A DNA stretch of 64,000 bases from Adineta ricciae (lineage: Eukaryota; Rotifera; Eurotatoria; Adinetida; Adinetidae): contig CAJNOJ010000234.1 of NCBI GenBank assembly GCA_905250025.1, positions 1 to 64,000 of the forward strand, given 5' to 3'. Position 1 is the stretch's first letter, and each line of letters opens with the position of its first letter. Below the pieces are notes generated by a model. It did no database searches. It had not been told where the DNA came from and was given only the letters and a program-made list of their open reading frames with translations. The position numbers and the translations under genes were made by a program. Below, in pieces: positions 23,437-36,112 of the stretch.

Positions 23437-26400
23437 ATGATCGATGGCAATGTCGGAGGCGGTGGTAGCGAAACCGATATTATCGGTAGCGCATCTGAGA
23501 TCATCAAAGATCGCCTTTATTTCGCCACATTACGTATACGACCTAAATCCACTGCCAACACACACTTCTTCTCCGTCGATGATGAATACGTCTATGAAAA
23601 GTAAATTAAAAATCAAAAGTTTATTGTCGATCGCATCCTTTTTTTTTGTTCATAGTTTCTATGCTGATTTTGGCCCGTTGAATTTAGCCGTCGTTCATCG
23701 ATACTGTACAAAGTTGAATAAAAAGCTAAATGTATGGAAAACAAATTTGATTTGTTAGTATTTTGATTGCAAATGTTTCTTTTTAGAATCCTACGCTTGG
23801 ACACAAAAGAATCATCCATTATACAACCTTCGATCCAAAAAAACGAGCAAATGCAGCGTTTCTTATCGCTGCTTATTCAGTAAGGAAAGATCATTTCGAA
23901 GAAAAGCATCTCCTCTTTTGATTTCCAGGTTATCTACTTGAAACGAACACCTGAAGATGCATACAAACCATTAGTGAGCGGTATCAATGCTGTCCATTCA
24001 TTTCTGCCATTTCGAGATGCGTCACTCGGCTCATCATCGTATAATCTTACATTACTCGACACATTGCAAGGACTCTATAAGGTTAATCTTATTTCCATAC
24101 ATTATTTTCTGTTAACAAAGTATAGTATTTCTAGGCGATGCTTCACGGCTTTTTTGACTTCGAAAATTTCGACTTAGAAGAATACGAACATTACGAAGTA
24201 ACATTTTTGAGGAAAAAAAATCTGATTGGTAAGAAGAAGAAAATTTATTTTTGTTTAGAAAGTAGAAAATGGAGATTTGAATTGGATTGTACCTCGTAAA
24301 ATACTCGCGTTTTCCGGTCCACATACGAAAAGTAAAATCGAGAATGTAAGTTTGTGTTTGTGATACGCTTTTTTTTCTCCGGCAATTTATATTCGTTATG
24401 ATCTTCTATTCAAGGGTTATCCATTGCACGCACCTGAAGCCTACTTTACTTATTTTCGTAAACGAAATGTGACGACCATTGTACGTTTGAATAAGAAGAT
24501 CTATGATGCCAAACGATTTAGCGACGCTGGTTTTGATCATCATGAATTGTTCTTCAATGATGGTAGTACACCGAGTGATGCGATTACGCTGAAATTCTTG
24601 AGTATTGTGGAACAAGCGAAAGGAGCTGTTGCCGTCCATTGTAAAGGTAATGAAGACAAAAAGAAAACAAGTTTCAAACAGCCAAATGATCATGTTCTTT
24701 CTTGCTTTTTGTTCTGTACAGCGGGCCTTGGTCGAACGGGTACTTTGATCGGCGCCTATCTAATGAAGCACTATAAATTTACAGCAGCTGAGATTATTGC
24801 TTGGTTGAGAATATGCCGGCCGGGTTCTGTTATTGGACCTCAGCAAAATTACCTCGAAGAGTAAAGAATCTGATTGACTTATGCATAGCGAAAAAATTAT
24901 CATGATATTTTTCATCGAATCTTTGTAGAAAACAAGCGTGGCTCTGGTCATTAGGCGATACGTATCGAATTAAAGACCGTCCGCGATACATGTCCTCGTA
25001 CGGTATAAATTCGGCTATGGATACGACTGGTCTTGGTCCCCTTCGGTACTCAATAGGAGACTCGAATAATAACAATGAAGTACGTTATGAATCCATGAAA
25101 TACTTATCCTATAGAAACGATACTTTTCTATTTAAAGGAAGAGAATGACAATGAAATAACGCAAGGCGATCGATTGAATGAAATCAAAGCACGTCGTATG
25201 CAACAGCATCATTCCACAGGTCCATCACATTGGGCATCTCCAAACACGAATGTGACTTCGAGTTTAACGTAAGCTATCTTTGATTTATTGCGAGCTCTCT
25301 CGTTTTTTCAAAAGCCTTTCAAGTCGAACTTAGTGCCAAACGAAAACGCTTGTGCATGTTTAACGAAATCATAACTAATCGTTTAGGTGTAAATATTGTA
25401 ATAAAACTTATCAGTCATCCGCAACATTAATCAAACATATGAAAAGCCAACACCCAAATCAATACTCAATCACTTGTAACAAATGTTCCAACAGATCGTT
25501 TTCAACAAAAAAAGCTTTACAAATACATCAAAATCGAGTGCATAACAACACTAATGCTATCGCCGATGGTGGTGGTACCGATAGGTACTTCAGATTAGTT
25601 TCTAATCGCATGGGTGAACTGTTCGTCTTCAAATGCTGATCGTATAGAAACGATCTGTGATTAGATAATTAATAGATTGTTTGGGAAGATTGTTCATTTC
25701 ACTGCTCGCTATATTCGTTTTCATTTTTTTTTATTGCTCGAAAACTGCTCGTTGAGTGATAGGGAATCGGTATGATTTGATGTAAGAAAAATATTTTATT
25801 CTAGTCTGTTCACAAGACCTTTATCGTCAGCAGTAACCATGGATGATGAACACATAGCGCCACTTCGACTATACAAGAATCGTGCTGTTACGGCTCCTAT
25901 CAATTTCCATGAAATCCATCGATCGACTCTATTTGCTACGCTAGACTCAGAAAGGTGTTTTCATAAAATAGGATTTCGGATTGTTGTCATTATATACATA
26001 TCAATTATCCTTTCGCTTCTATATTTCCAGTTGTTTCGTTAGTCATCCTATTTTCTTTTACCTGTTTGACCGTGTGTGTGTGTGAATGCGTTCCATTTGC
26101 ATGATTTAGTAGCTCGCTGATGAAAAAAGACGAGCACGGACAGCGCTGCCATGTTTTCCTATTGACTTTTTATTGATTTTATACTCAAATTTTCTTTTTA
26201 TTTTATTTTCTTATGCAGCTTTGATCCATCGTCAACATACAAACGCGCTCAAACAGCACTGATCTCTTCGGGCGGCGTACCACTTCAAAATGTCTCATCA
26301 TCGATGACTCCATCAACAAATCTCCGTCGTAGTTATACACCGGTATCGAATACGCCGTCGAATGCTCTGCCAAGTTCCAATTGGCGCAAGCCTCGGTCTT

Positions 26401-26935
26401 ACATTACCCCATCGGCATCGACTATGAAAACGTAAGAGCCTATTTATAAACATGACATTTACCAGATCAAACACATTCAGCTCGCATGAAAAATAGTCTT
26501 AATGAGATAGAAAGACTCATTTGTTCACAACACCTTTGTAAGCGATATATTTACATATACGACTAAAAAAATCTCTAATCTAAAGGAAAACACAATAAAA
26601 CTGTTCTTTATTGATGCTGGAATCTAACAAAAGAAAAACACGCGCTATTGACATAACTAAATCTGCTTTTTCCTCCTTTACTTTGTTCATTAATTTAATT
26701 CATTGTATATTCTAGTCCAACGTATTCCAGTGGACGTTACATGACTTCAGCATTAAATGATAATATGGGCACAACCTTAACTATATCTGATAGCGCCAAT
26801 CGTGATCCTGTTTCATCAGCGATATTGAAAACTTCTTCAAACCAACAATATCGCGGTAAATCACCGATCGCGAATACGACTTCTTCACCCACTCATTCTT
26901 ATTACACACGATCAAAATCGGTAAATGCACGATGA
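23437..26935 (+). CDS. CDC14: CDC14 dual-specificity phosphatase
   Basis: A proline-directed phosphatase of mitotic exit, cytokinesis and ciliary/centrosomal regulation. It starts with a Gly-rich leader and [12 protein letters not shown]. The non-catalytic A domain ([18 protein letters not shown]) and the B domain with [14 protein letters not shown] follow. The phosphatase P-loop HCKAGLGRTG spans the junction near 24645/24721, and the general acid loop precedes it. Confident exons include 23437-23600, 23656-23731, 23787-23879, 23930-24080 (approximate), 24422-24645 and 24721-24861. After the catalytic core a Ser/Thr/Pro-rich tail is encoded by exons near 25802-25955, 26219-26432 and 26716-26935. 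The tail exons meet in the same phase. Between 25264 and 25802 lies an extra exon with two zinc fingers (separate entry) that can splice in the same phase and would end the protein early. Roughly 690 residues by the long route. Confidence 0.93.
25387..25639 (+). CDS. possible alternative terminal exon of CDC14 with two C2H2 zinc fingers
   Basis: After a TTTAG acceptor ending at 25386 the frame that continues CDC14 (whose upstream exon ends in phase 2 at a GTAAGC donor near 25270) is open to a TGA at 25637-25639. It encodes two well-formed fingers: C-x2-C-x12-H-x4-H starting [19 protein letters not shown], and C-x2-C-x13-H-x4-H starting [10 protein letters not shown] Gly/Asp-rich tail of about 30 residues follows. 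Using it would replace the long Ser-rich tail by a putative DNA- or protein-binding module. Skipping it also keeps frame, with the exon near 25802. It could instead be the last exon of another gene or an inserted remnant; no separate promoter or start was seen. No perfect AATAAA follows within 100 bases. Confidence 0.5.
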
Positions 26936-28546
26936 ACAATTTGCTAACTTTGAACATTCTCCCTTTAGTCTTATTCCAAATATTGAAATTCACCAAAGTA
27001 GAGAGAAAAACGAAAAAACCGTTTTGCTATCCTCCAATGCAATCTCTCTTTCCCCGCGTTCATTTATTTGTGCCAAACTGCGTGTTTTTTCTTTTTTTTT
27101 CAATGAGAATCGCTTTTCTATTCGTTTTGTTTTTCTTTTCCTTGTTTTTTTTTGTAGTTGCGAGACTTTTTGCTTTAATAATTATGGAAGTTTTTTAAAG
27201 AAAGAACAAGTACTCTCTTTGTCTCTTGCGTGTATGCATTTTTTTGTTAAGCTTATTTACTGATCCTGCCGCTACTACTGATGCTTTTTTCTACTACTAC
27301 TACTACTATTACTCTCTCTCTCTCTATATATATATATGAACGGAACCTTTCTTGTCTTGTATATGTATTCTCTTGTAATTTAAAACAGAACAAAATATAA
27401 TGACGAAAAGACAAGAACAAAAAACTGAATTTCAGATTTATTGTAACAAATAAAGTTCTCTCAATAATTGGATTTCGTCTGTTTAGCTTATATTACATGA
27501 TTGACAGTAGCAGATTGTCGTAAATCTCATCTTTCTTTCACAATTATAAGCAGATTTAATAATAAATGGACAATTTATTCAAAATAATATTCCGATCTGA
27601 CATTGCATTTAAATCTCTTGAATAATTATTCTCAAAATTCTATCGACGTCCGGTAACGGATATTTGATCAATTCTTTGACTGAAATTATTTCTTTTCTGG
27701 AATCAAACTTTATAATTATATTGTTCCGGACTATGATCATTATCTACGTCGAATTATTAACACAGGCGATTATCGTATTTTCTTCTCTCGCTCTTCGAAT
27801 GACTTCTTTTCTCGGTTGATTCATAGACAGATGACTTAAGCATTAAATTAAGTAGTTCATCATCGTCATCATCATTGCCTCTTATTGTAATTGCTAACAT
27901 ACAGGAAATTCTTATTGAACAACGAAGAAAAAGCAGAGAATGAGCAAGCATACGGATAGATAGAGAGATAAGGAAGAAGTAGAGTTTGAGTGAATTCTCT
28001 GGAGATCTCATTTCTTTTTTGACGAACATTCATCATCATTTCTCTCGTTTTTCTTTCTGTCTTTACATGAAGTTTTTTTTTCCAAAATGGTAGCATTCAG
28101 TGTTGTGTATGAAAACCGAGGCGATGAAGAAAGAGAAAAGAAAATGGGGAAAAATCTATCTGACTATTAGAATCGAGAGAAATGTGATGCGGTTTGATAG
28201 AAGATGGAAAGCTCAACAGAGGAAAACATAGAAGAACAAAGAGAAAACGCGAATCGAGAGACGTACTGGACGGGAAAAGTGAGGGAAGCACGTCAAGTAA
28301 CTAGAGCATACAAAGGCACATGCACACACGAGTTTGCCAGTTGAACTTGTGAGTATCCGAGAAAAGAAAAAGAGAGAGAGAGAGAGAAAAAAAAGACAAG
28401 GACAGAACGGAACATTGTAGAATAGTACCACTGTGCAATAGCATCAAAAAGGAATATTTAATTAATATGATTGTAGCGTGGCATCAGATCATACGTCATT
28501 GTGTCTCCGGTCGTTCAGTCGTCCTCCGCCCATTTTGTCTTACTGA
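26936..28546. other. intergenic CDC14 / active-zone gene
   Basis: CDC14 3' UTR with AATAAA near 27449, a microsatellite-rich patch (27288-27340), then the upstream region of the next gene. The minus-strand open frames between 27757 and 28431 are Arg/Ser/Phe-rich and overlap each other without a domain. I see no gene. Confidence 0.5.
27288..27340. repeat. compound microsatellite (CTA)n-(CT)n-(TA)n
   Basis: About eight CTA triplets run into a CT run and then a TA run. It lies in the CDC14 3' flank and has no coding role. Confidence 0.9.
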
Positions 28547-31500
28547 ATGTTCAATTCATTGAAAAGGTGGGTGCAAGATGTGGCGGTCGATCTTAATCCA
28601 TCGCTACCACCCTTAACATCATCTACAACAGCAACGTCATCACCTTCATCTTCATTGTTCCTACCGTCATCTTCAAGGCAAGGGACAAGCACACAACAGT
28701 ATTCACGTTCGCTGACACCGTCGAATGAACACTTTACAATAAATCCATCATCAGTATCGACGATGGGTCTCACGAGACCAATATCCATGGATAATATGCG
28801 TGGTTCCAAAGTGACAAATGCATTTGTACCACCACCACCAGCATCGCCTGGAGAACTCGATCTAAGTCATCTGAATCGTGAAGAACAAGAACATATCGCT
28901 AATGTTCTCAGACGAGCAAGAGCCGTCGACGAACAACAAGTATCAGTTCCACCAGTCGTTGTCCGTACAATTCAATCGCCACCGGCGTCAATAGTCTCAG
29001 CCTCATTATCGCCGTCGGCATCATCCTCATCCTCCAAGTCGACAAGTAGTTTTAGCAGTGACAGAGCGGAAAAATATAAACAGAACGATAAAAATGATAA
29101 TATCGATGATCTTGAAATGTAAGTAGATTAGTTCTCGCATGTTTCACTTTCATCTCACGAAAAGTCATATCTCTTAGATTCTTATTTCGAAGATTTTCAC
29201 ACATCATCTCTCTTGATAAATTCTCTAATTAACTTTGTCGCTTCAAAGGTGATGCATGTCAAACTAGACAATAAAACAAATTATTCTTTTTCCTTTTCAT
29301 TTCCATAGCTTTGTACTTCCCAGACATTTTAAATTTGTGTCCGTCTCTCGCTCTCTCTCTCTCTCTTTCTCAGCATAAATATATATAAATATTTAGCTAA
29401 CACGCAAATAGTGATAAAAAACAAAGAAAAAGGACTCCTCGTACAAGCGAGAAAACGTCAATTAGAAAAAGATTATTCATAACGAAGTTTGACAAAACTC
29501 TTCCTTGCTTTCCCTTCGTTAGTCAATCAAAATTCAACATGATTCTATTTGAGAAATCATATATGAGCAGTGATCGAGCACATCTATTAAATTTGTTGAT
29601 GGATGATTTCTCACAAGAGTTTTCTTTTATTAGCAGATATAACGATGAAGAACATTCCTCGTCGCCGTCGTTAGAATCAACAATCATAAATATTCACCGA
29701 TGTCAAGTGTGTAATAAAGAGCAACAACAGAAATTGGAAGAAAATGTGCCGATTTGTCTTCAGTGTCAAATCGATGAAGAAATTGCTCAAGCAATGCAGA
29801 ACAATACCATTCCTGTAAGTAACAACAGAAATGTCTGTTTGCGATGCCATTCAATACTTCAAATATCGTTTTTCTTTTCGGATTTGATTAGCGCACGTCG
29901 ATAAGAAAATCATCATCTCCTGTCCAAATAGAGCTGAATGAGAATGACGAAGATAAAATCTACGATAACGTCATGAGAATTGATCAGGAATCAATAAAAC
30001 CAGATTTGCTGACGGAAGAATATGCATCTCATCTAGAAGTTCCTCATTACATTGACAAAATGAATGATAATCAAGGCCAAAATGAAGAAAAAGAAATAAG
30101 CGATGACGAGGAACAACAACAGTGTCAATTAGTAAATCTTGAATCGTCATTTCCCGTGAAAACGCGATCAAATAATCTGACAGAAATCGATGAGAACGAT
30201 TTCTTTTATCAAGGACCAAGTCCTTACATTGCTGCAATTGATAATAATCAAATGCTCGACAAAATCGAAGAGCCATCTCTGCCAACATATAAAATCGATG
30301 AATATGTCGATGAAGACGATAATGATGAACGCGATCATGTTAAAGAACTTGAAGAAACAATCGCAAATCTCTCTCGACATCTACCAGTATCACCAACGCA
30401 AGTAAACGAGATGAAGAATCAAGCAATTGTCACAAATTTACGTCAACCAACAAATTTATCTGGAAGTAATATCGATATTGATTCGATTCTTGAGATGGAA
30501 ATCGAATCACCATCTGCCGATGAACAGTTTATTCAATCTTCTTCAGTCGCTCGAACTTGTGCAGGAGCTTCTCAACTTCCTCTCAACGTTCCCATTACTG
30601 TACCGATATCATTTAATAACAATCGTCGAATAAGTCTTAGTCGTTCATCCGGTGTACGAGAAAATCTAACTGATTTATTATTGATAACCGCAACAACGAC
30701 AACATCGTCGTCGTTCTCATCTTCATCTTCGTCAACATCATCGACAACAACAGTACCATCAATACAAGAATCCTATTGTGATGATCACCGACCATTGCAG
30801 CGAACAGCTTCCACGTATGGAAAGGTATATAGCTAATAATTATATTTACTTTTATTTTCTTATATTAATATAATCCGGATAAGATGAGGCAATCTAGTTT
30901 ACGTAGATTCATTAAATTTGATGAATATTTTTTTATTTTGACGTAGTTGCAAGCAAAGATATGCTAATATATTCACACGATTAATAAGGCAGCTCTAGGC
31001 GATCTCTTATTTCATTAAAAAAAAAACTACATCCGCCTTCTCTTTTCTCATCCTCCCTTCTTCCTTTCCTATATAGACAATTTTCCTTCCAAACAATTTA
31101 TAAATATTAAGCTGATCTTCGAACTACCTAGAGAAACGCTCTAATTGTTTTTTTTCTCATTCAGCGTATGATGCTGCCAATACATCGACAAAAACGCAAT
31201 CTGCCATCTGTCCCTACAATTACAAATAACTTACAATTGCGTCGCGTCAATTCCGAATCTCGTTTCAGTCTTCCAGCTGTCCCACCTACAATTCTTATTA
31301 CTAATGGTAATCTCGATGATGAAAGTGATCTGTTGGAAATTGATCTCAATGATCCCATTGGTTCAATGAATAGAACAGAACATTCCAAAACAGAAACAAA
31401 TTTAACTAGTAATAGTAATCCATCGGATTACAATCTAGTCACATTAACTACGAATGAGCAATCTTCATCCATGGAGGAAATTATTCTGAGAAAAAAGCCA

Positions 31501-34078
31501 ACGAAACAGCTACGAGACCAAACAACAAACACACCACCAATGTCAACTCTATCGTCTTCATTTAAAACGAAAAAGAAACTGAAGAAGAAAGGTTCATCGT
31601 CACCTAGTAATACCAACGGTCATCATATTAACACTATGTATGCCAGTGATCAAATATCATCCACACGAGCAAATTCACCTGCGAGTATAATAACTCCAAC
31701 TACGACAAATGTCACTCGTCCAAAATTACAGAAGGTTTTTATCCTAACAAGTCACTAATGACTTTAATGTTTTTTTCATAGAGCACAAGTACTGATATGC
31801 TATATTCATTTCCTGTTTCAAAATTACTTCTAAGTCATGATAATCTCAATCCATCTCGACGTGGTATGTTGATTACCCTTGTTGAGACGACCACACTGTG
31901 TGTGTTTTTGTTCGGTTAGATGATACTGATCTTGGCCTTCACATAACAGGTGGACATTCTATACCGAATTGTGTAGAAGTAACAGCACGTATTGAACATA
32001 TTGATACTCATCATCGAAATTACAATATACTAAAGAATGCTGTTCAAGAAGGTAGATTTCAGACAACCAAATCTTTCTGAACCTCTCATTGTGACTGCTG
32101 TTATATAGGTGATGAAGTTTTGGAAGTCGGCGGAGTATCTTTGCGTGGTAAAAGTGCGTTATTCGTTCAAAAACTGATGAATTCCATTCAAAGTGAATTT
32201 GAGATCGTTGTTCGGAGGTAAGAAGTTCTCACTCATCTGCAAACATCTCATTCGTACATATTTCTATTTCAGCAAACACATCGTACCACCGGTTTTACCT
32301 CCGATTGAACTTCGTAAGACAGAGCATAGAAAATCATCAAAACATTCCACATCTAAACTACCTATTTCACACAACTCGCTTATGGTTGATAATAGTATGC
32401 AGCGAAGGCATTCCATGGATACGTCCCAACTTTCTCCCAACAGTTTGAATACTAATAACACAGTCGTCAAATCTCAATCGACAATAATGTCCTTAGGAAT
32501 AGATGATACAAATCCCATGGACAATGCTCGAAAAAAGAATGTTTCGTCAAAAGAACGTCTCTTCTCCGTTGAATCGCTTCATCGTATCGCAGTAACAAAG
32601 TCCGCTGAACAATCAATGAAAGTTCCTGCACAAACCTCCAATCCACAGCGTACTGACGGCGATATATATAATTCATTTGAACAGGATCGAAAGCAACCGG
32701 CAAGAAGATCGCATGAAAAAGAAGTAACACCTCTGGTAAAACAAACATCATTAAACGCCGCAACATCTGAAAATGTAAATTATTTAATACGAAGAAGTCA
32801 CTTGTTCAAATATTGTCTTTTTTTCTCAATCTAGAAATATATGAACGATGATACAATAAGTTTCAATCAACCATCGCAACGACCTCGACTGTATGAACAT
32901 CGAAATAGTCTTCTACCAAATGATCCCGGTTTGAACGGAGCTGGTAGTAATCAGAATATTTTCCGACAGAATTCGAATGAATCGGACGAGAGTGACAATC
33001 TTTCCCAGTATTTTCTCTCGCCATCAAGCCGAAAAAATAGTCTTCTACCAAACAACGGTACGACAACGACCGATTTCCCTCATGAACACAAATCAAGTGT
33101 TACATCGACTGATAGTGCAGCTGCAACGGATGCGTCACGTCGTTTACAACAATTTATTCGAACATCGGAAGATATTCGACAACCCAGAAGCTCAATTGGT
33201 GATGCTTCAATGGCGTTCAAGAAACCCGAAGGAAGAAAATCATCAACGACGGCATTTGGCTCGTTCAAGTTCTCGAAGAAAAAGAAAGATTCCCCGGATA
33301 CACCGAATCATGTATGTTCGAAAGCAAATGACATGACAAAAAAAAACACTAATTTCTTTCTCTTGTGAATTTTAGTCGATTGAATTACGTGAAACTGATT
33401 ATGTAGGTGATATTGAACTACAGATTGGGCATAGCAGCGAACGAGAACAATTAGTTGTGCAAGTTATTCAAGCCAAGAATTTGCCTGCCAAAGATACAAA
33501 TGGCTATTCGGATCCATTTGTCAAAGTCTATTTACTCCCCGGAAGAGAGTAAGTATCGACATATATTATAGTTGACAGCAGGAAGGAAATTTATCTTCCT
33601 TGTTAATGAAAATATATAAAACTGATAATCATATATGTATCTCTTTTCTTAGTCAAGAGAACAAACGTCGAACGAAACATGTTCCGAAAAACCTAAATCC
33701 TGTTTGGGATCATACAGTAGTCTATGGAAACATGCATCGAGAAGAATTGCAGTATAAAATGTTAGAATTCACCGTTTGGGATTATGATCGTTTCAAAGCG
33801 AATGATTTCATCGGACAAGTCACTATTGATCTCAAAGGTAATATCAAATAAGACTTGACCGTTTCTCCAGAAGTTCTCTTTTTTCAGACGCAAAAGTCAT
33901 TGATGATAAGCCACACTGGTATCGTTTGCAAGCATTGCGTTCACGAGAAGAAATCTCCAATCGTGGCTCGTCGCCACGTTTATTCAAGATGACATCGACT
34001 GATTCAGCTGCATCGTCATCATCCGTATTTACAAAAAACAATGTTAACGCACAAGCACAGAGCGGTCAACGAAAATAG
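28547..34078 (+). CDS. presynaptic active-zone protein, RIM/Piccolo-Fife type (Zn motif, PDZ, one C2)
   Basis: About 1.3-1.4 k residues in at least 13 exons. The N-terminal exon ends with a long Ser-rich segment and contains [20 protein letters not shown], which matches the Rab3-binding helix of RIM. The next exon has CQVC and CLQC pairs about 18 apart, a reduced zinc motif. Long acidic and Ser/Thr-rich linkers follow. A PDZ domain (LGLHITGG...GDEVLEVGG) lies at about 31900-32218 and a C2 domain at about 33400-33930. The C2 keeps Ca-binding aspartates ([30 protein letters not shown]), as in Piccolo/Fife and unlike RIM C2A. No second C2 follows; the protein ends about 45 residues later. It probably scaffolds vesicle priming at synapses. 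RIM and Piccolo/Fife are both possible, so no symbol is given. Intron phases agree across all junctions I checked. Confidence 0.82.
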
Positions 34079-36112
34079 TCATGAAGAGTCTATTTTATTC
34101 GTGGTTTCTCTTTTCTTATTTTTCTAATTGACTTTATTTATGTGTATATTACTCTACTCAGATATGAACATTGAAATGCATGTCAAAGTTTATTTCGAAA
34201 ACACACCCAGATTTCTCGTTTTTATGTTATAAAAAAAATGATAACTGATGAGATAAATCAATCGATTTGACATGTCAGTAGATTTTCGAGATACGAACAT
34301 TTTCAAAACACATTGTTACACATCTTGTTGTCCAAAAACTTTTTAAATAAATAACATTCAATGTTAAAGCCAAAAAAACACGTCTTCATTCTACAGATTC
34401 ATTAAAGCGAGTTCTCGACCATTTCTGACTTTTCTGAGTATATTTTACGATGCTCCTTGAGTTAAAAGGCAAGCAAGCAAAGTGAACTTAATAGGAGGAC
34501 ATTTATCCTGAAGACAAATGGGAAGGGAACTTGTCAGGCTTTGTCTTTTGTATTAGTTTCTAAATATAAGTTTCGAGTGGATTATTAGTCATGAAACAAA
34601 GATTGAGATTTCTATACGGATTTGTTAGAGCATGAATGAGTCTAATCAGTTGCGAAGTGGTTACCAATTTTCTTTCATCCAGCGAGTTTTCTGAATCAAC
34701 AGATTTCCGCTTGAGGATGAATAGTCTTGACAGAAATAAAACAGCGTAACTAATCATTTCATATGAAAACAGTTTGAATAATCTGATTCAGTTCGAATGA
34801 AAAGATCAAGAAATGAAGTTACAATTGTCTTAAGTGTATTGTGCAAATCTTTCATCACGGTCTTCTGATTTTCCGATAGATGTCGCTGGTTAACAAGCGT
34901 TGATTAACAAAAAATCCTGAATTTCGAATTTTTATTCTTAATTACCTCATTTACTAAATTTTCTTAAGAAGGATTCCTAGGAAACTGACGTCTTCAGAAA
35001 ATCAATCGATCCTAGACAGAGAAAAATCACATCGATCGATCATGATAGGTAAATGAATCATTGGTGTCGTTATTATTGACAAAAGCGAATACCTATCAAT
35101 ATTTGGTGTTTTTTTTCTAGGACACGTGATATTTATTACTTCTCTAATCAAAATTGTTCAATAATCTGTTCTGTTATCTAAGAAATGCTCTTGATTTTCT
35201 TTCCTATCTCGTTTACATGAACGAAAATTTTCGCTCGGTTTCCTTTTTTCATTTCTAACTGAATACATTTCACATCGAATGTCTCTTTGTCGTCGGCCTA
35301 TTCGTCGAATAGCCTTAGCAGCAAAAACTGGTTCATTTATTAATAAAACCATTCGAGCAAGTTTCAGTCAACAAAATATTTATACACAATTAGAACCAAC
35401 ATATTTCGTAAGTCATTAGAAACGTTCATTTCTTACTTTCACGTGTGTAATCTACAATGACCTTGATTAAACAATCGTTGAGAAGAACATAACTTGTTAC
35501 GTTCGTATGTGCACGCATGGTCAATATAGTGAAATTCCGCATACATAATTGTGGTTCTAATTCGATTGCTTCTCGTTTCAATTTGTCATTGAAGGTTTCG
35601 ATCGTTATTGTTTTTAGAGTAGTGAAAAATTCATGACGAACAATTCGTCACCAGCTTCTCAGAAGAAACCTTGCGTTCTCGAGAATTCGATGAGATATTC
35701 AGAAGAACAAGTAAGACAAGCTCTACCAAGAATGATTCTCACGAATCATATCTAATGCTTCCCATGCTACGCTTCTTTTTTTTTCATCAAAATTTTCTTT
35801 TGACGAGTTAAATACACTTACGGCGAACCCTCGGATAATTCCACAGCAGCCTTCGAACTGACAGGTCGGATGTTTAATATACTTACTTGAAGTAAACTAT
35901 CTCGAAGATATGTTCTATGATGATGATGATGATGAAAGAGAAGGGATCGAGCTCCACACTGATAAGAGAAAAATGTTTTTTTCTTTCTAACACTAGAGTG
36001 ATAAAATAAACGAATATTATTGACGTCAGAATAACTTCCACTAGTCTTCATGTTAACAATCTCGTTCGCTACTTATCTATCACACGTTCTTCGTACGTAA
36101 TCTTCGTCATTG
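34079..36112. other. intergenic, active-zone gene to RalGDS-like gene
   Basis: The first 300 bases are 3' UTR (AATAAA near 34346). 34400-35270 shows no gene. 35279-35755 has a two-exon candidate, listed separately. 35760-36112 is the probable 5' region of the RalGDS-like gene; a short ATG-repeat tract (reverse CAT) sits near 35917-35937. Confidence 0.45.
35279..35755 (+). CDS. hypothetical small two-exon protein or 5' exons of RalGDS-like gene
   Basis: An ATG at 35279 opens 43 codons to a good GTAAGT donor after 35407. A TTTTTAG acceptor resumes in the same phase at 35618. The frame then runs past a second possible donor (GTAAGA at 35711) to a TAA at 35753-35755. The result would be about 88 residues. 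The N-terminus (MSLCRRPIRRIALAAKTGSF) is Arg/Ala-rich without acids, like a mitochondrial targeting peptide. I do not recognise the family. If the donor at 35711 is used, these could be 5' exons of the downstream RalGDS-like gene, but no in-phase acceptor before 36113 was found. Low certainty. Confidence 0.35.

Noticed and set aside
27757-28431. Overlapping minus-strand open frames upstream of the active-zone gene
   Set aside because: They overlap in different frames, are Phe/Ser/Arg-rich and fall in pyrimidine-rich sequence, so they reflect composition.
34981-35110. ATCGAT-rich patches that look palindromic
   Set aside because: Short CGAT palindromes are frequent throughout this window and show no arms longer than about 10 bases here.
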